Below, piece by piece: positions 26,380-35,926 of a stretch of 64,000 nucleotides of DNA. This DNA comes from B1 sp964443415 (lineage in GTDB: Bacteria > Bacteroidota > Bacteroidia > UKL13-3): contig CAYUDC010000001.1 of the NCBI GenBank assembly GCA_964443415.1, positions 1 through 64,000 of the forward strand, given 5' to 3'. The notes beneath the pieces were generated by a model. That model did no database searches. It was not told where the DNA came from and was given only the letters and a program-made list of their open reading frames with translations. The translations under genes were made by a program, and so were the position numbers. The number at the start of each line of letters is the position of its first letter. The stretch's first letter is position 1.

Positions 26380-28187
26380 TAATTAATTTGATCACCTCGT
26401 AGTTGTCTAAATTGCTTCACACAATCATTCAAGAAAAAGCTACCAGGGTATTGTTCAATAAATTTTTCGTAGTTCTTTAGTGCCTCTTGTTTTAGGTTTA
26501 ATTTATTTTGTTGAACCCAAGCCAAATTATACAGTGCATTGTCTCCTAATATATCATCGCCATAGTTTTCAAATACCTTTTGAAACATTCGCACAGCCTC
26601 ATCATGGTCTTTTTGTTTGAGTGCAATTTCTGCTTTTTTATAATAAATGTCATCCATCAATTTAGATTTAGGATGCAGGGTAATCAAACTATCTAGAATT
26701 TGCAGGGCCACTATAAAATTATTTTGAGCAAAATTTAAATCGGCTTTAGCGAACATTAAAAGGGGGTCTATTTCTAGGCTATCGATGGTGTTGTCTTGAA
26801 TGAGTAAACTTAACTCAATTGCGTTATTAGAAATGAGTTGGGTGGTGGCAGTTTTTAACACATCTAATTGGGCTTTTGCCCAATCAAATTCGCCTAAATA
26901 ATAACTCAATTTGGCATTCCTAAATTTTGCCTCTTGCCCGATAGGCTCTTCCAGAAATTCTTTATCAACTTGGCCGTAAAGTAACATTGATTCCCAAACC
27001 TCATTTTTAAGAATATAAAGGTCGCCCAACTCTAATTTAACTTGAGCTTGCAAGTATTTATCCAATCGTGGCATTTTTAATAAGGTCTCATAATTTATTA
27101 TGGCGTCTTCATATTTATTTAAATAGAATGCTTGCAAGTTTGCCAATTGTTTGATTACAGGTGCATTAATCGGATTTATGCCATATTCTAATAAGTTTTG
27201 TTTAAACTCATTTTCTAAAATAATAAGATCTTCTTTGGTATAATTTCCCTGAATAAGCTTTCTTGTTCTTGATTCTAATTCGTTAGTTCTAGCAAAATTG
27301 TAATAGGGTTTATCTTTTCCTTGGGCTTGAATTTGCTTATAAATATTAATAGCAGCATCATATTTTTGATTATTGCTGGCCATCAACCCTAACTCTAACA
27401 AACGTCTGCCTTCTTCTTTGTTTTTTTTGTCTAAGGCTTTGGCATAAATTGAGGCAAGTTCATATTCATTTTTCTGAACATGCATCCAAATGAGTAGTTC
27501 TTGAAAGCAGTATTTATCTGGAAATTGCTTGGTTTTTTTGGTTAGTGCAGTTTTCAGCATTTCAAATTCTTCATTTGATTCGAGGGTATTCTGAAACATA
27601 CCTTCTATCTCTTCCAGCAATTGTTCGTTTGGCACTAAAGATTGCAGAGCCTCTTCAATAAAATTACGCTTATCGCCTAATTCTAGGTAGAGCCCTGATA
27701 GCTCAGAAGCGTACAATGAATTATTATCTAAGGCTTTTCTGCTGTTTAGATAAGCTTCAACAGCATAAGAAATTAGACCCCGCTTTTCAAAAGCTTTTGC
27801 CAATTCAAAGACTTTTGATTCTAATGGTGGCATGCCTTGAATGAGTTTATTAAAGACTGTATTTGCCTTATCAGCTTGATTTTGAATTTTTAATAAATAG
27901 CCTTCATCTACTAAGTAGAAGTAATTTCCTTCAAATTTTTTTGCTTGTTTTTTTGCCAATTTCTGAGCCGAATTCAGGTCATTTAAACCTATGTAAGATT
28001 TGAGCAAGTTGTCATAAAGATACATCGACCTTGGGTTGTTGGCTAGCAACTTCTCATACTTGTCTGCTGCCTTTTCATATTCTTTAGCGGCTAAAAATTG
28101 AGCAGCTAATTCTTCGTCTGCTTTTTGGGCATGGCTTAGAGAGGCGCTGCAGAAAATGAAAAGTATTAAAAGTAGTTTTTGGCACAT
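26379..28187 (-). CDS. Exported TPR repeat protein
   Basis: This 602-residue protein has a signal peptide (about 1-20, ending LSHAQ) followed by TPR units over most of its length, e.g. EKAADKYEKLLANNPRSMYLYDN near the start (about 38-60) and DEAVRMFQKVFENYGDD and EALKNYEKFIEQYP near the end. The C-terminal part resembles the TolA-binding YbgF/BamD-like TPRs. It likely acts as a periplasmic or outer-membrane-associated scaffold. The partner is unknown. It is coupled to the DUF4286 gene and diverges from the flippase gene. Confidence 0.85.
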   Translation of the reverse strand: MCQKLLLILFIFCSASLSHAQKADEELAAQFLAAKEYEKAADKYEKLLANNPRSMYLYDNLLKSYIGLNDLNSAQKLAKKQAKKFEGNYFYLVDEGYLLKIQNQADKANTVFNKLIQGMPPLESKVFELAKAFEKRGLISYAVEAYLNSRKALDNNSLYASELSGLYLELGDKRNFIEEALQSLVPNEQLLEEIEGMFQNTLESNEEFEMLKTALTKKTKQFPDKYCFQELLIWMHVQKNEYELASIYAKALDKKNKEEGRRLLELGLMASNNQKYDAAINIYKQIQAQGKDKPYYNFARTNELESRTRKLIQGNYTKEDLIILENEFKQNLLEYGINPINAPVIKQLANLQAFYLNKYEDAIINYETLLKMPRLDKYLQAQVKLELGDLYILKNEVWESMLLYGQVDKEFLEEPIGQEAKFRNAKLSYYLGEFDWAKAQLDVLKTATTQLISNNAIELSLLIQDNTIDSLEIDPLLMFAKADLNFAQNNFIVALQILDSLITLHPKSKLMDDIYYKKAEIALKQKDHDEAVRMFQKVFENYGDDILGDNALYNLAWVQQNKLNLKQEALKNYEKFIEQYPGSFFLNDCVKQFRQLRGDQIN

Positions 28188-28285
28188 ATCAGATTGAACA
28201 AATTTAGCTATAATTTAGATTAGATTATCTTAGGATACTTTTTTAGGTGATTTTACGCTTCTTTGTAATAAATATTATAATTTCT

Positions 28286-29761
28286 GTGAGTACAATTAAA
28301 AAACTGGTAAGTGATACTGCGGTGTATGGTCTTAGCAGCATTGTGGGTAGACTGATTAATTATTTGTTGGTACCATTACTTACTAGAGTTTTTACTCAGG
28401 CCGAATATGGCGCCAATGCAGAGTTTTATGGTTATATTTCTTTTTTAAATATATTATTAGCTCATGGCATGGAGACCGCATTTTTTAGGTTTTCACAAGA
28501 GCAAAAACCCCAACAGGTTTTTGCCAATGCCTTTATCTCTGTGTTAAGCGTTTCTACTTTATTTGGTTTATTCATTTTGTTCTTTAGTGGCCAAATTTCT
28601 AAATGGATTGGATATGAAAATCATCCAGAATTTATTTGGTATTCTGCAGGCATATTAATTTTTGATGCCTTATCAGCTATTCCATTTGCCTTGCTAAGGC
28701 ATCAAAATAAGGCTTTAAAGTTTGCCATTATTAAAAATGTGAACATACTTCTAAATATTTTGGCCACACTCTATTTATTAATGGCTGGCCCTTACTTCAT
28801 GGAACATTCTCAAATTAGTTTGCCATTTTGGAGAGAAAATTTGGGCATTAATGCAGTATTTATAGCCAATTTGGTGGCAAGTATTGTTACCTTTTTGCTT
28901 TTACTTAAAGAGGTGCGTTGGGTTAGTATAGGGTTTGATCCAACACTTTGGCGAAGGATGATTTCTTATGCAAATCCAATGATTTGGGTTGGCCTTGCAG
29001 GCATGGTAAACGAAACGTTAGATAGGGTAATTTTAAAATATGTTTGGCCTAATTTAAATGAAGCCGTAGAAATGAATGGCGTTTATGCTGCAAATTATAA
29101 GTTATCCATCATCATCACCTTGTTTATTCAAGCCTATAAATATGCTGCAGAACCCTTCTTTTTTGCTCATGCCAAACAAACAACTAAAACCGATCTTTAT
29201 GCACAGGTGATGAATTATTTTGCCTGGTTATGCATGTTTATTTTCTTGGTGGTGATGTTGTTTATAGACTACTTTAAAGTTTTTATTGGGCCCGAGTTTC
29301 ATGAAGGATTGGGCGTTGTGCCTATTTTGCTTTGGGCTAACATTTTTCTTGGCATGTATTATAATGTATCTATTTGGTATAAACTTACAGATCAAACCCA
29401 GAAGGGGGCACAGATATCTATTTATGGGGCCATAATTACCATTACCCTCAATTTAATTCTTATTCCTTTTTATGGATTTATGGGTTGTGCCATCACTACG
29501 TTGGTATGTTATTTTTTTATGTTAGTGTTAGGCTATTGGTGGGGTCAGAAATATTATCCCATTCCATATCAGCTGAATAGAATTCTAACTTATACACTTG
29601 TTTCTTTGTCGCTTTATTTTTTGGTTCAAACCGAAAGCTTGCAATTTGATACCCAACCATTGTATTATTTTTCTATTAGATTTTTGTTTCTTAGTATATT
29701 TATATTCTTGGGATTTTGGTTAGAGCGTGGCTCAATAAAAACTTTATTAGTAAAAAAGTAA
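28286..29761 (+). CDS. Oligosaccharide flippase (Wzx/MATE-like)
   Basis: This protein of about 491 residues with about 12-14 TM segments belongs to the polysaccharide biosynthesis/export (MVF/Wzx) group. The opening VSTIKKLVSDTAVYGLSSIVGR is typical of Bacteroidota members, so I set the start at the GTG at 28286; an ATG at 28247 would add 13 hydrophobic residues. It should move lipid-linked sugars across the inner membrane. It begins a plus-strand block with dut and a sugar nucleotidyltransferase. Confidence 0.87.
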   Translation: MSTIKKLVSDTAVYGLSSIVGRLINYLLVPLLTRVFTQAEYGANAEFYGYISFLNILLAHGMETAFFRFSQEQKPQQVFANAFISVLSVSTLFGLFILFFSGQISKWIGYENHPEFIWYSAGILIFDALSAIPFALLRHQNKALKFAIIKNVNILLNILATLYLLMAGPYFMEHSQISLPFWRENLGINAVFIANLVASIVTFLLLLKEVRWVSIGFDPTLWRRMISYANPMIWVGLAGMVNETLDRVILKYVWPNLNEAVEMNGVYAANYKLSIIITLFIQAYKYAAEPFFFAHAKQTTKTDLYAQVMNYFAWLCMFIFLVVMLFIDYFKVFIGPEFHEGLGVVPILLWANIFLGMYYNVSIWYKLTDQTQKGAQISIYGAIITITLNLILIPFYGFMGCAITTLVCYFFMLVLGYWWGQKYYPIPYQLNRILTYTLVSLSLYFLVQTESLQFDTQPLYYFSIRFLFLSIFIFLGFWLERGSIKTLLVKK

Positions 29762-29763
29762 AC

Positions 29764-30195
29764 ATGAACGTAAAAGTTATAAATTTATCTGATAATTCTT
29801 TGCCTGAGTACCAAACGCCCTCTGCTGCTGGCTTAGATGTATGTGCCTTTTTAGCAGAGTCTGTTTTAATTAAACCAATGGAAAGGTTGCTTATTCCAAC
29901 AGGTTTGTATTTAGAAATTCCAGATGGATATGAAGTTCAAATTAGGCCGCGTAGCGGATTAGCACTAAAACATGGAATTACTGTCTTAAACAGCCCTGGA
30001 ACCATTGATGCTGATTATAGAGGCGAAGTGAAGGTATTGTTAATTAATTTAGGTTCTGAAACCTTTGAGATAAAGTCGGGGGAGCGGATAGCTCAAATGA
30101 TTTTGGCTAAGCACGAGACACTTCAATGGCAGGCTGTTACAGAACTAGCTAGCTCTAAAAGGGGTGCTGGAGGATATGGCAGTACGGGCAAATAA
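29764..30195 (+). CDS. dut: dUTP diphosphatase
   Basis: This 143-residue trimeric dUTPase converts dUTP to dUMP. All five motifs are present: AAGLDVCAFL, RPRSGLAL, GTIDADYRGEVKV, GERIAQMIL and the C-terminal KRGAGGYGSTG arm. I chose the ATG at 29764 because the longer frame from 29716 would overlap the flippase gene and add non-family residues. It begins 2 bases after the flippase stop. Confidence 0.97.
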   Translation: MNVKVINLSDNSLPEYQTPSAAGLDVCAFLAESVLIKPMERLLIPTGLYLEIPDGYEVQIRPRSGLALKHGITVLNSPGTIDADYRGEVKVLLINLGSETFEIKSGERIAQMILAKHETLQWQAVTELASSKRGAGGYGSTGK

Positions 30196-30260
30196 TTAAT
30201 CCCTATGAGGTTTTGAAATTTTAGTGCTTTATATTAGGTTGCGAAAAATCTAGATTTAAG

Positions 30261-31271
30261 ATGAAAATTATAGTACCTATGGCAGGTATGGGAAAGCGTA
30301 TGAGACCCCATACTTTAACTGTACCAAAACCCTTAATTCCGGTTGCCGGAAAACCAATTGTACAAAAGATCATCGAAGACCTTGAAAAGGTCTGCGGAAC
30401 AGGCATCGAAGAGGTGGCCTATATTATCGGACCCACTTTTGGAGAAGCAGTAGAGAAGCAATTGGTTTCGGTTGCAGAAAAATTAGGGGCTAAGGGTAGT
30501 ATTTATTACCAACATGAGCCTCTAGGAACTGCCCATGCCATTATGTGTGCCAAAGAGAGTTTAGATGGAAATGTGCTAGTAGTTTTTGCAGACACATTGT
30601 TTAAGGCAGATTTTACCTTAGACCGCTCAAAGGACGGGATTATTTGGGTACAAAAGGTAGAAGATCCAAGGCCTTTTGGAGTAGTTAAAGTTAACCAAGA
30701 AAACGTAATAACTGATTTTGTTGAGAAGCCAGAAAATTTTGTTTCTGATTTAGCCATTATAGGAATTTATTATTTTAAAGATGGAGTTAATCTTAGGGCA
30801 GAATTACAGTACCTATTAGACAACGATATCAGAGAAAAGGGAGAATATCAACTTACCAATGCTTTGGAAAATATGAAAGCTAAGGGCTTAAAATTTGAGC
30901 CTGGTAAAGTTACTGAGTGGTTAGATTGCGGTAATAAAAACTCTACGGTTTACACTAATTCTCGCATTTTACATTTTATGCATGAGGCTGGTAACAAGAT
31001 GGTAGATGAGAGCGTTCAACTTATTGATTCACATGTTATTCAGCCAAGCCTTATTGGTAAGAATGTAAAGATTACTCGAAGTATCATTGGGCCAAATGCT
31101 ACCATTGCAGATAACTGTGTCATTGAAAATTCAGTAGTTGGAAATTGTATTATTCAATCAAACACCAAAATTTCAAATGCCAATATTGACAATGCGATGA
31201 TTGGTAGTAGTGTTGTTTACCATGGTGAGGCAAAGGATTTAAGCATTGGCGACTTTACCACCGTTCAGTAA
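30261..31271 (+). CDS. Sugar-phosphate nucleotidyltransferase with left-handed beta-helix
   Basis: This 336-residue protein has an N-terminal nucleotidyltransferase domain with the signature AGMGKRMRPHTLTVPKPLIP and, further on, the HEPLGTAHAI and GIYYFKDG segments. The C-terminal 80 residues have hexapeptide-like repeats (IGKNVKITRSIIGPNATI). The plan resembles GlmU/RmlA-like enzymes that make NDP-sugars for envelope glycans. The exact sugar is not known. It lies in the flippase/dut block. Confidence 0.9.
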   Translation: MKIIVPMAGMGKRMRPHTLTVPKPLIPVAGKPIVQKIIEDLEKVCGTGIEEVAYIIGPTFGEAVEKQLVSVAEKLGAKGSIYYQHEPLGTAHAIMCAKESLDGNVLVVFADTLFKADFTLDRSKDGIIWVQKVEDPRPFGVVKVNQENVITDFVEKPENFVSDLAIIGIYYFKDGVNLRAELQYLLDNDIREKGEYQLTNALENMKAKGLKFEPGKVTEWLDCGNKNSTVYTNSRILHFMHEAGNKMVDESVQLIDSHVIQPSLIGKNVKITRSIIGPNATIADNCVIENSVVGNCIIQSNTKISNANIDNAMIGSSVVYHGEAKDLSIGDFTTVQ

Positions 31272-31313
31272 TTTACCCAAGCTTATTGCGTTGTTACTGC
31301 ATATCTAATAGCT

Positions 31314-32996
31314 ATGCTTAAACTTATTTCACTTTTCTTTTTCTTTTTAGCTGTACCACCTTTAATGGCGCAGAAACCGCTACCTGAGAAGGAGCGATTA
31401 GAATTTGACAAATTCTTTTTTGCTGGTCATAAAGAAAAGATGATTAAAAATTATGAGGATGCAGAAAGAGAATTTAGGCAAGCGCTAAGTATCAATGCTC
31501 AATCTGCAGATGCAAATTTTCAATTAAGTGTAGTTTTATGGGCGAGCAAAAAGTACGATGAGGCCATTGTTTATGCAGAAAAGGCGGTTAAATACAGCCC
31601 TAGTAATGAATGGTATGCTAAGTTTCTAATTAATGGTTATAAAGAGTCGAATAGAATGGCCGATGCCATTGGCCTTTGTGATAAAACATACAAGGCTACT
31701 GGGTTAACAAGTTTTTTAAAGCTTAGAGCCGAGTACCAAATAAAATCGGGTGACTATGCAGGTGCAGTTAAAACCTATGATGCACTAGAAAAGGCTAAAG
31801 GAAAGCAGTTAGAGTTTACGAGGCAAAAAGAACAGCTATACCTGGCATTAAAGAAAACTTCAAAGGCTATTGGCGAACTAGAATCTTTCCTTAAGGTTTA
31901 TCCTGATAATATAGAAATAACGGGGAGGCTGGCAGATTTGTATTTAAACACTGGTAAAGAATCAGAAGCCATTAAAATGTATGAATATATTCTTCAGGTT
32001 GAACCAAAGAATGGATACGCATCATTTTCATTAGCCGATTACTATAAGTTTAAAGGGAACTCCGAAAAATACTTTAGCTATGCTAAGTTGGGCATGGCAT
32101 CTAGTATCGAGCCTAGGGCAAAATTAAAAATGTTATCTATTTTAATTCCTTCAATGGAGTTTGGGTCGAACCACCTAGAAAAGTGTGATACGCTGGTGAA
32201 TGTCTTTCTTGAGGCAAATGCTAGTAGCTCTGAGCCCTATTTGTTTAAAGGTGATTTAAGTTTACAAAAGAGAAACTTTGAGGAAGCGCGTAGCTGGTAT
32301 TTAAAAGCCACAGAAATTAACCCAGCAGAGCTAGTGGCTTGGGAGCAAGTGATAGTATGCGACCAACAACTCTTGAGATACGATTGGATGCAACAAGATT
32401 GTGCTAGAATGATTGAAATATTCCCACAATACCCAAGCTCTTACATTTATCATGGCGTAGCCAGTAAAGCCCTTGGCCGAGTAAATGAAACCTTACCAAT
32501 TGCAAGGTCGGGTGTGGCATTTGCCTCCGATGAAGAATCTATGATTGCTTTGCTCATGAATTTAGGAGACATTGCCTACCATGCTAAAGATTTTGAGTTG
32601 TGCGATTCTTCATTCGAAGCCGTGTTGGCTATGAGTCCAGATAATGCTTTAGCACTTAACAATTATGCGTACTTTCTGAGCCTAAGAGGAAAGGATCTTG
32701 AAAAAGCTGAAAACTTAAGTAAACGTTCGCTCATTTTTGATCCTAAAAATGCTGCAAGTTTAGACACCTATGGATGGATACTCTATATGAAAGGTGATTA
32801 TACTAATGCTAAAATTCAAATAGAGAAGTCGTTGGAAGGTAATAGCGAAAGTGCAGAAGTAGTAGAACATTACGGCGATGTGCTTTTTAAGTTAGGAGAT
32901 AAGCAGAATGCCGTTCTTCAATGGAAAAAGGCTCAGACCTTGGGTGGAAATTCTGATGCATTAAAGAAAAAAATACAATCAAACACTTTAGATTAA
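31314..32996 (+). CDS. Exported TPR repeat protein
   Basis: This 560-residue protein has a signal peptide (about 1-20, ending PLMAQ) and many TPRs from about residue 35 to 555, for example EDAEREFRQALSINAQSADA, SEAIKMYEYILQVEPKNGYA and TNAKIQIEKSLEGNSESAEV. It sits between the nucleotidyltransferase and the DUF4292 lipoprotein in a conserved-looking Bacteroidota block, so an envelope-assembly role is plausible. No enzymatic domain is seen. Confidence 0.87.
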   Translation: MLKLISLFFFFLAVPPLMAQKPLPEKERLEFDKFFFAGHKEKMIKNYEDAEREFRQALSINAQSADANFQLSVVLWASKKYDEAIVYAEKAVKYSPSNEWYAKFLINGYKESNRMADAIGLCDKTYKATGLTSFLKLRAEYQIKSGDYAGAVKTYDALEKAKGKQLEFTRQKEQLYLALKKTSKAIGELESFLKVYPDNIEITGRLADLYLNTGKESEAIKMYEYILQVEPKNGYASFSLADYYKFKGNSEKYFSYAKLGMASSIEPRAKLKMLSILIPSMEFGSNHLEKCDTLVNVFLEANASSSEPYLFKGDLSLQKRNFEEARSWYLKATEINPAELVAWEQVIVCDQQLLRYDWMQQDCARMIEIFPQYPSSYIYHGVASKALGRVNETLPIARSGVAFASDEESMIALLMNLGDIAYHAKDFELCDSSFEAVLAMSPDNALALNNYAYFLSLRGKDLEKAENLSKRSLIFDPKNAASLDTYGWILYMKGDYTNAKIQIEKSLEGNSESAEVVEHYGDVLFKLGDKQNAVLQWKKAQTLGGNSDALKKKIQSNTLD

Positions 32997-32999
32997 TCT

Positions 33000-33797
33000 A
33001 TGAAGAAGAGTATCTTAATTAATGCAATACTTGGTGTTTTATTGTTTCAGATTTGGTCATGCAAAACTAAACAGAATAATGCTGTAAAACCATCGGTTGT
33101 AGAGCCTGTTAAGCCTACTGTTAACAAAGGCTTACAAGACCTTCTTACAAAGGTAAGCGATGCAAAATTTTCTATTGATGCTATTAAATATTCGGCACTT
33201 GCAGATTATAAAGACAGTAAGAATGGTGTAACCCTAAACATGGAGCTAGTAGCAAAAAAAGATCAGTATATCTGGTTAAATGCTAAAGCCTTTGGATTGG
33301 TTAATGTGGCGCGTGTGCTACTTAAGCCCGATTCGGTTAGAATTATTGACTTGGTAAATAAGAAATATATTTCAGCCTCTTATAAATATTTAAATAGGTT
33401 TATTAAAGCTCCTATCACCTTTGTGGAGGTTCAAAATTTGGTTTTTGGCAACGCTTTGTTCGACCCAAAATTAGAACAAACAATTCTTGATACTATTCAA
33501 AATAGGCTACAATTAACCAGTAAATTAGGCGCACTTACACAAAAGGTGGCTTTAAATGCTAATTTAAAACCTAGCAGTGTATGGTTAAATGAACAAGGAG
33601 TGTCGCGCGAGATGTCTATTAAATATGGTGCCTTCGAGGTTCTCAATGGAAAATCGTTCCCAAGTGATATACTAATTAACATTGAGGGAGAAAAAAAAGT
33701 AGAATGCCACTTTACATTGAGCAACTTTGTAACAGATGTTAAGCAAGATCCATCATTTGTTGTCCCAAAATCCTATAAGGTTGAAGTTTTGGAGTAA
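33000..33797 (+). CDS. DUF4292 lipoprotein
   Basis: This 265-residue protein has a lipoprotein signal with lipobox IWSC (Cys about residue 21) and a beta-rich body of the DUF4292 family, related in plan to the LolA/LolB fold. Such a fold would suit carrying or holding lipid-modified substrates in the periplasm, but this is inference. It follows the TPR gene by 3 bases. Its 3' end overlaps the EnvC-like gene. Confidence 0.85.
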   Translation: MKKSILINAILGVLLFQIWSCKTKQNNAVKPSVVEPVKPTVNKGLQDLLTKVSDAKFSIDAIKYSALADYKDSKNGVTLNMELVAKKDQYIWLNAKAFGLVNVARVLLKPDSVRIIDLVNKKYISASYKYLNRFIKAPITFVEVQNLVFGNALFDPKLEQTILDTIQNRLQLTSKLGALTQKVALNANLKPSSVWLNEQGVSREMSIKYGAFEVLNGKSFPSDILINIEGEKKVECHFTLSNFVTDVKQDPSFVVPKSYKVEVLE

Positions 33798-35046
33798 AGC
33801 AACCCTCTTAGTAGGCTTTACGCTTATTTTTTTTATTGCAGATGCAGCGCAAACTCCGGCACAAAAGAGAAAGGAGCTAGAAGCACAGCGAAAGCAACTA
33901 CAAGAAAGTATCAAGAGAAATAAAAATGAGTTGCTTAGAATAAAAGCCGAGGCCTATAACAAAGAAAAGGAGCTCAAACTATTGGCAGAGCAAATAGGTA
34001 ATCGTGAGCAAATAATTAACGTAGTAGGGCAACAGGCCTTCGAAATTACCTTACAAATTAATACTCAGCGAGAAATGGTTGAGAAGCTTAAAGCAGATGT
34101 TATAAGCTTAAAGCAAGATTATGCTGAATATATAGTAGCAGCTTACAAGCGTAGGCTTAATGCCACAGATTTACTCTTTTTTATCTTTGAATCTAAAGAT
34201 TTGCAGCAAGCCATTCGTAGGCTTAGATACCTGAGCGCATATGGAGAATACCGCAGAAAGCAAGCTCAACTTATTTTAAATACGCAAACGCAAATGCTGG
34301 CCTTGATTAACGAAATGGTTGCAGACAAGAAGCAAAAGGCCACCCTTATTAAAGAAAAAGAGTTCGAGAAGCATGAACTTGTAAAAGACAAACAAGAAGA
34401 ACAGAAATTACTTTCTCAGCTTCAGGATAAAGAGAAGGATTTAAAAAGCAAGATACAAAAGCAAACCCTTGCAGCTAAGAAATTAAGTAAGGAAATAGAG
34501 TTGCAAATTGTCAAAGAGATTGAAGCTGCACGTAAATTGGAAGAAAAGAAAAGAGCAGCTGCTCAGAAAGCAAACAGACCAGCTGGTCCAAAGACGAGCA
34601 CAAGTTATTTAAGTGATGCAGATATAAAACTGGGCTTGGATTTTGCAAGTAGCAAAGGCAAGCTCCCATGGCCAGTAGCCGGAAAAGTTGTTGAGACTTT
34701 TGGAGATCATGCCCACCCCACTTTAAAAGGAGTAGTTACCACCAATAATGGTATTGATATTTTGGCAAAACCTGGAGATGAAATAAAAGCGGTTTATAAA
34801 GGTGTTGTAAAGGCAATTTTTCCTATCCCAGGGCTAGATAAGGTTGTATTGGTAAGCCATGGTGAGTATTATACGGTTTATGCAAGATTATCTTCGGTAA
34901 AAGTACAAATTGGAGATCCCGTTGAAACAGGAAAAGTGCTTGGAGTTTTAGGTGCCCATCCAGATACAGGGGAGGGAAGATTGCATTTTGAAGTATGGAA
35001 GCAAAGATTGTTTCAAAATCCATTACCTTGGTTAAGAGCAAGATAG
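33781..35046 (+). CDS. envC: EnvC-like murein hydrolase activator, degenerate M23 domain
   Basis: This protein of about 421 residues has a signal peptide (about 1-23), a long coiled coil (about 25-260) and a C-terminal LytM/M23 domain. The metal ligands are incomplete: NNGIDIL has Asn where HxxxD has His, YARL replaces YAHL, and GRLHFEVW keeps one of two His. This is the EnvC/NlpD state, in which the domain activates amidases for daughter-cell separation and does not cut itself. I set the start at TTG 33781, which gives a proper signal peptide; ATG 33736 gives a 15-residue extension that interrupts the leader. Either start overlaps the DUF4292 gene. Confidence 0.88.
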   Translation: MKFWSKATLLVGFTLIFFIADAAQTPAQKRKELEAQRKQLQESIKRNKNELLRIKAEAYNKEKELKLLAEQIGNREQIINVVGQQAFEITLQINTQREMVEKLKADVISLKQDYAEYIVAAYKRRLNATDLLFFIFESKDLQQAIRRLRYLSAYGEYRRKQAQLILNTQTQMLALINEMVADKKQKATLIKEKEFEKHELVKDKQEEQKLLSQLQDKEKDLKSKIQKQTLAAKKLSKEIELQIVKEIEAARKLEEKKRAAAQKANRPAGPKTSTSYLSDADIKLGLDFASSKGKLPWPVAGKVVETFGDHAHPTLKGVVTTNNGIDILAKPGDEIKAVYKGVVKAIFPIPGLDKVVLVSHGEYYTVYARLSSVKVQIGDPVETGKVLGVLGAHPDTGEGRLHFEVWKQRLFQNPLPWLRAR

Positions 35047-35114
35047 ATAGATTTTTTTCTTTTTCTTGCAACTTAATTACAAACTCCTTGTCTAATAAGT
35101 ATCATTTAACCAAC

Positions 35115-35915
35115 ATGAAAAGAAAAACTTTACTTGCACTTAGTTTGCTAACTTTATTAGGGGTTTCTATTCCTACCTTAAAATCTTATCCAGATGGTGC
35201 GCCATCAGATGGTAGAACTGGTTCTCCTGGCGATGGTGGCAAAACATGTGCCACAGCTGGATGCCATAACGGAACTGCCCAAGATGTTACAGGCATTATT
35301 AGCAGCAATATACCTGCAGAAGGATATACTCCTGGAAGTACTTATACCATTACTGTAACAGTTGATCAAGGTGGAAGAAAGGGTTTTGTAGTGAGCCCGC
35401 AAAAAGAAGATGGAACTTTAGTGGGTAGCCTCACAGCCGGTACGGGTAATCAAAGAGTAGGTGGAAAGTATATTACGCACACTGCTGCGGTTTCTTCAGC
35501 TACTGCGGTGTGGAATTTTAGTTGGACAGCCCCTGCAGCTGGTTCTGGAGCAGTAGATTTTTATGGTGCCTTTGCTAACAACAGAACGCTTGTAAGAAAG
35601 TCTAAGTTTAGTGTTGCAGAGAAATTGGCAAGTGGAATAAATGCCAACGAATCTATCAGTGGCTTAAAGTTGTATCCTAACCCAAATATTGGTAAGGAAT
35701 TAAATCTAAGCTTTGAACTTAAGCACACTTCACAACTTTCTATTGAGCTTATAGATATCACCGGTAAAATGGTTACAGAGCTCTACAGTGCTAAAGAAAA
35801 TGCTGGAACTTTCAGTAAAAAATTCGAAGTGCCCAGCCTAAACGATGGATTATATTTTATTAGAATTCAATCTGGTAATCACTCATTAACCAGAAAAGTT
35901 TTGGTTCAACAATAA
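35115..35915 (+). CDS. T9SS secreted protein with choice-of-anchor V-like domain
   Basis: This 266-residue protein has a signal peptide (MKRKTLLALSLLTLLGVS). A Reeler/choice-of-anchor V-like domain follows with SDGRTGSPGDGGKTC and CATAGCHNGTA, and a type A T9SS sorting domain ends it (LKLYPNPNIGKELNL ... GLYFIRIQSGNHSLTRKVLVQQ). The CX4CH motif resembles a variant heme c site. The protein is predicted to be surface-exposed after transport by T9SS. I place the start at ATG 35115, since the longer frame from 34995 overlaps the EnvC-like gene. Confidence 0.85.
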   Translation: MKRKTLLALSLLTLLGVSIPTLKSYPDGAPSDGRTGSPGDGGKTCATAGCHNGTAQDVTGIISSNIPAEGYTPGSTYTITVTVDQGGRKGFVVSPQKEDGTLVGSLTAGTGNQRVGGKYITHTAAVSSATAVWNFSWTAPAAGSGAVDFYGAFANNRTLVRKSKFSVAEKLASGINANESISGLKLYPNPNIGKELNLSFELKHTSQLSIELIDITGKMVTELYSAKENAGTFSKKFEVPSLNDGLYFIRIQSGNHSLTRKVLVQQ

Positions 35916-35926
35916 ACTTATCAGTA

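Noticed and set aside
34995..35114. N-terminal extension of the choice-of-anchor V frame
   Set aside because: It overlaps the EnvC-like gene and would hide a good signal peptide that begins at 35115.
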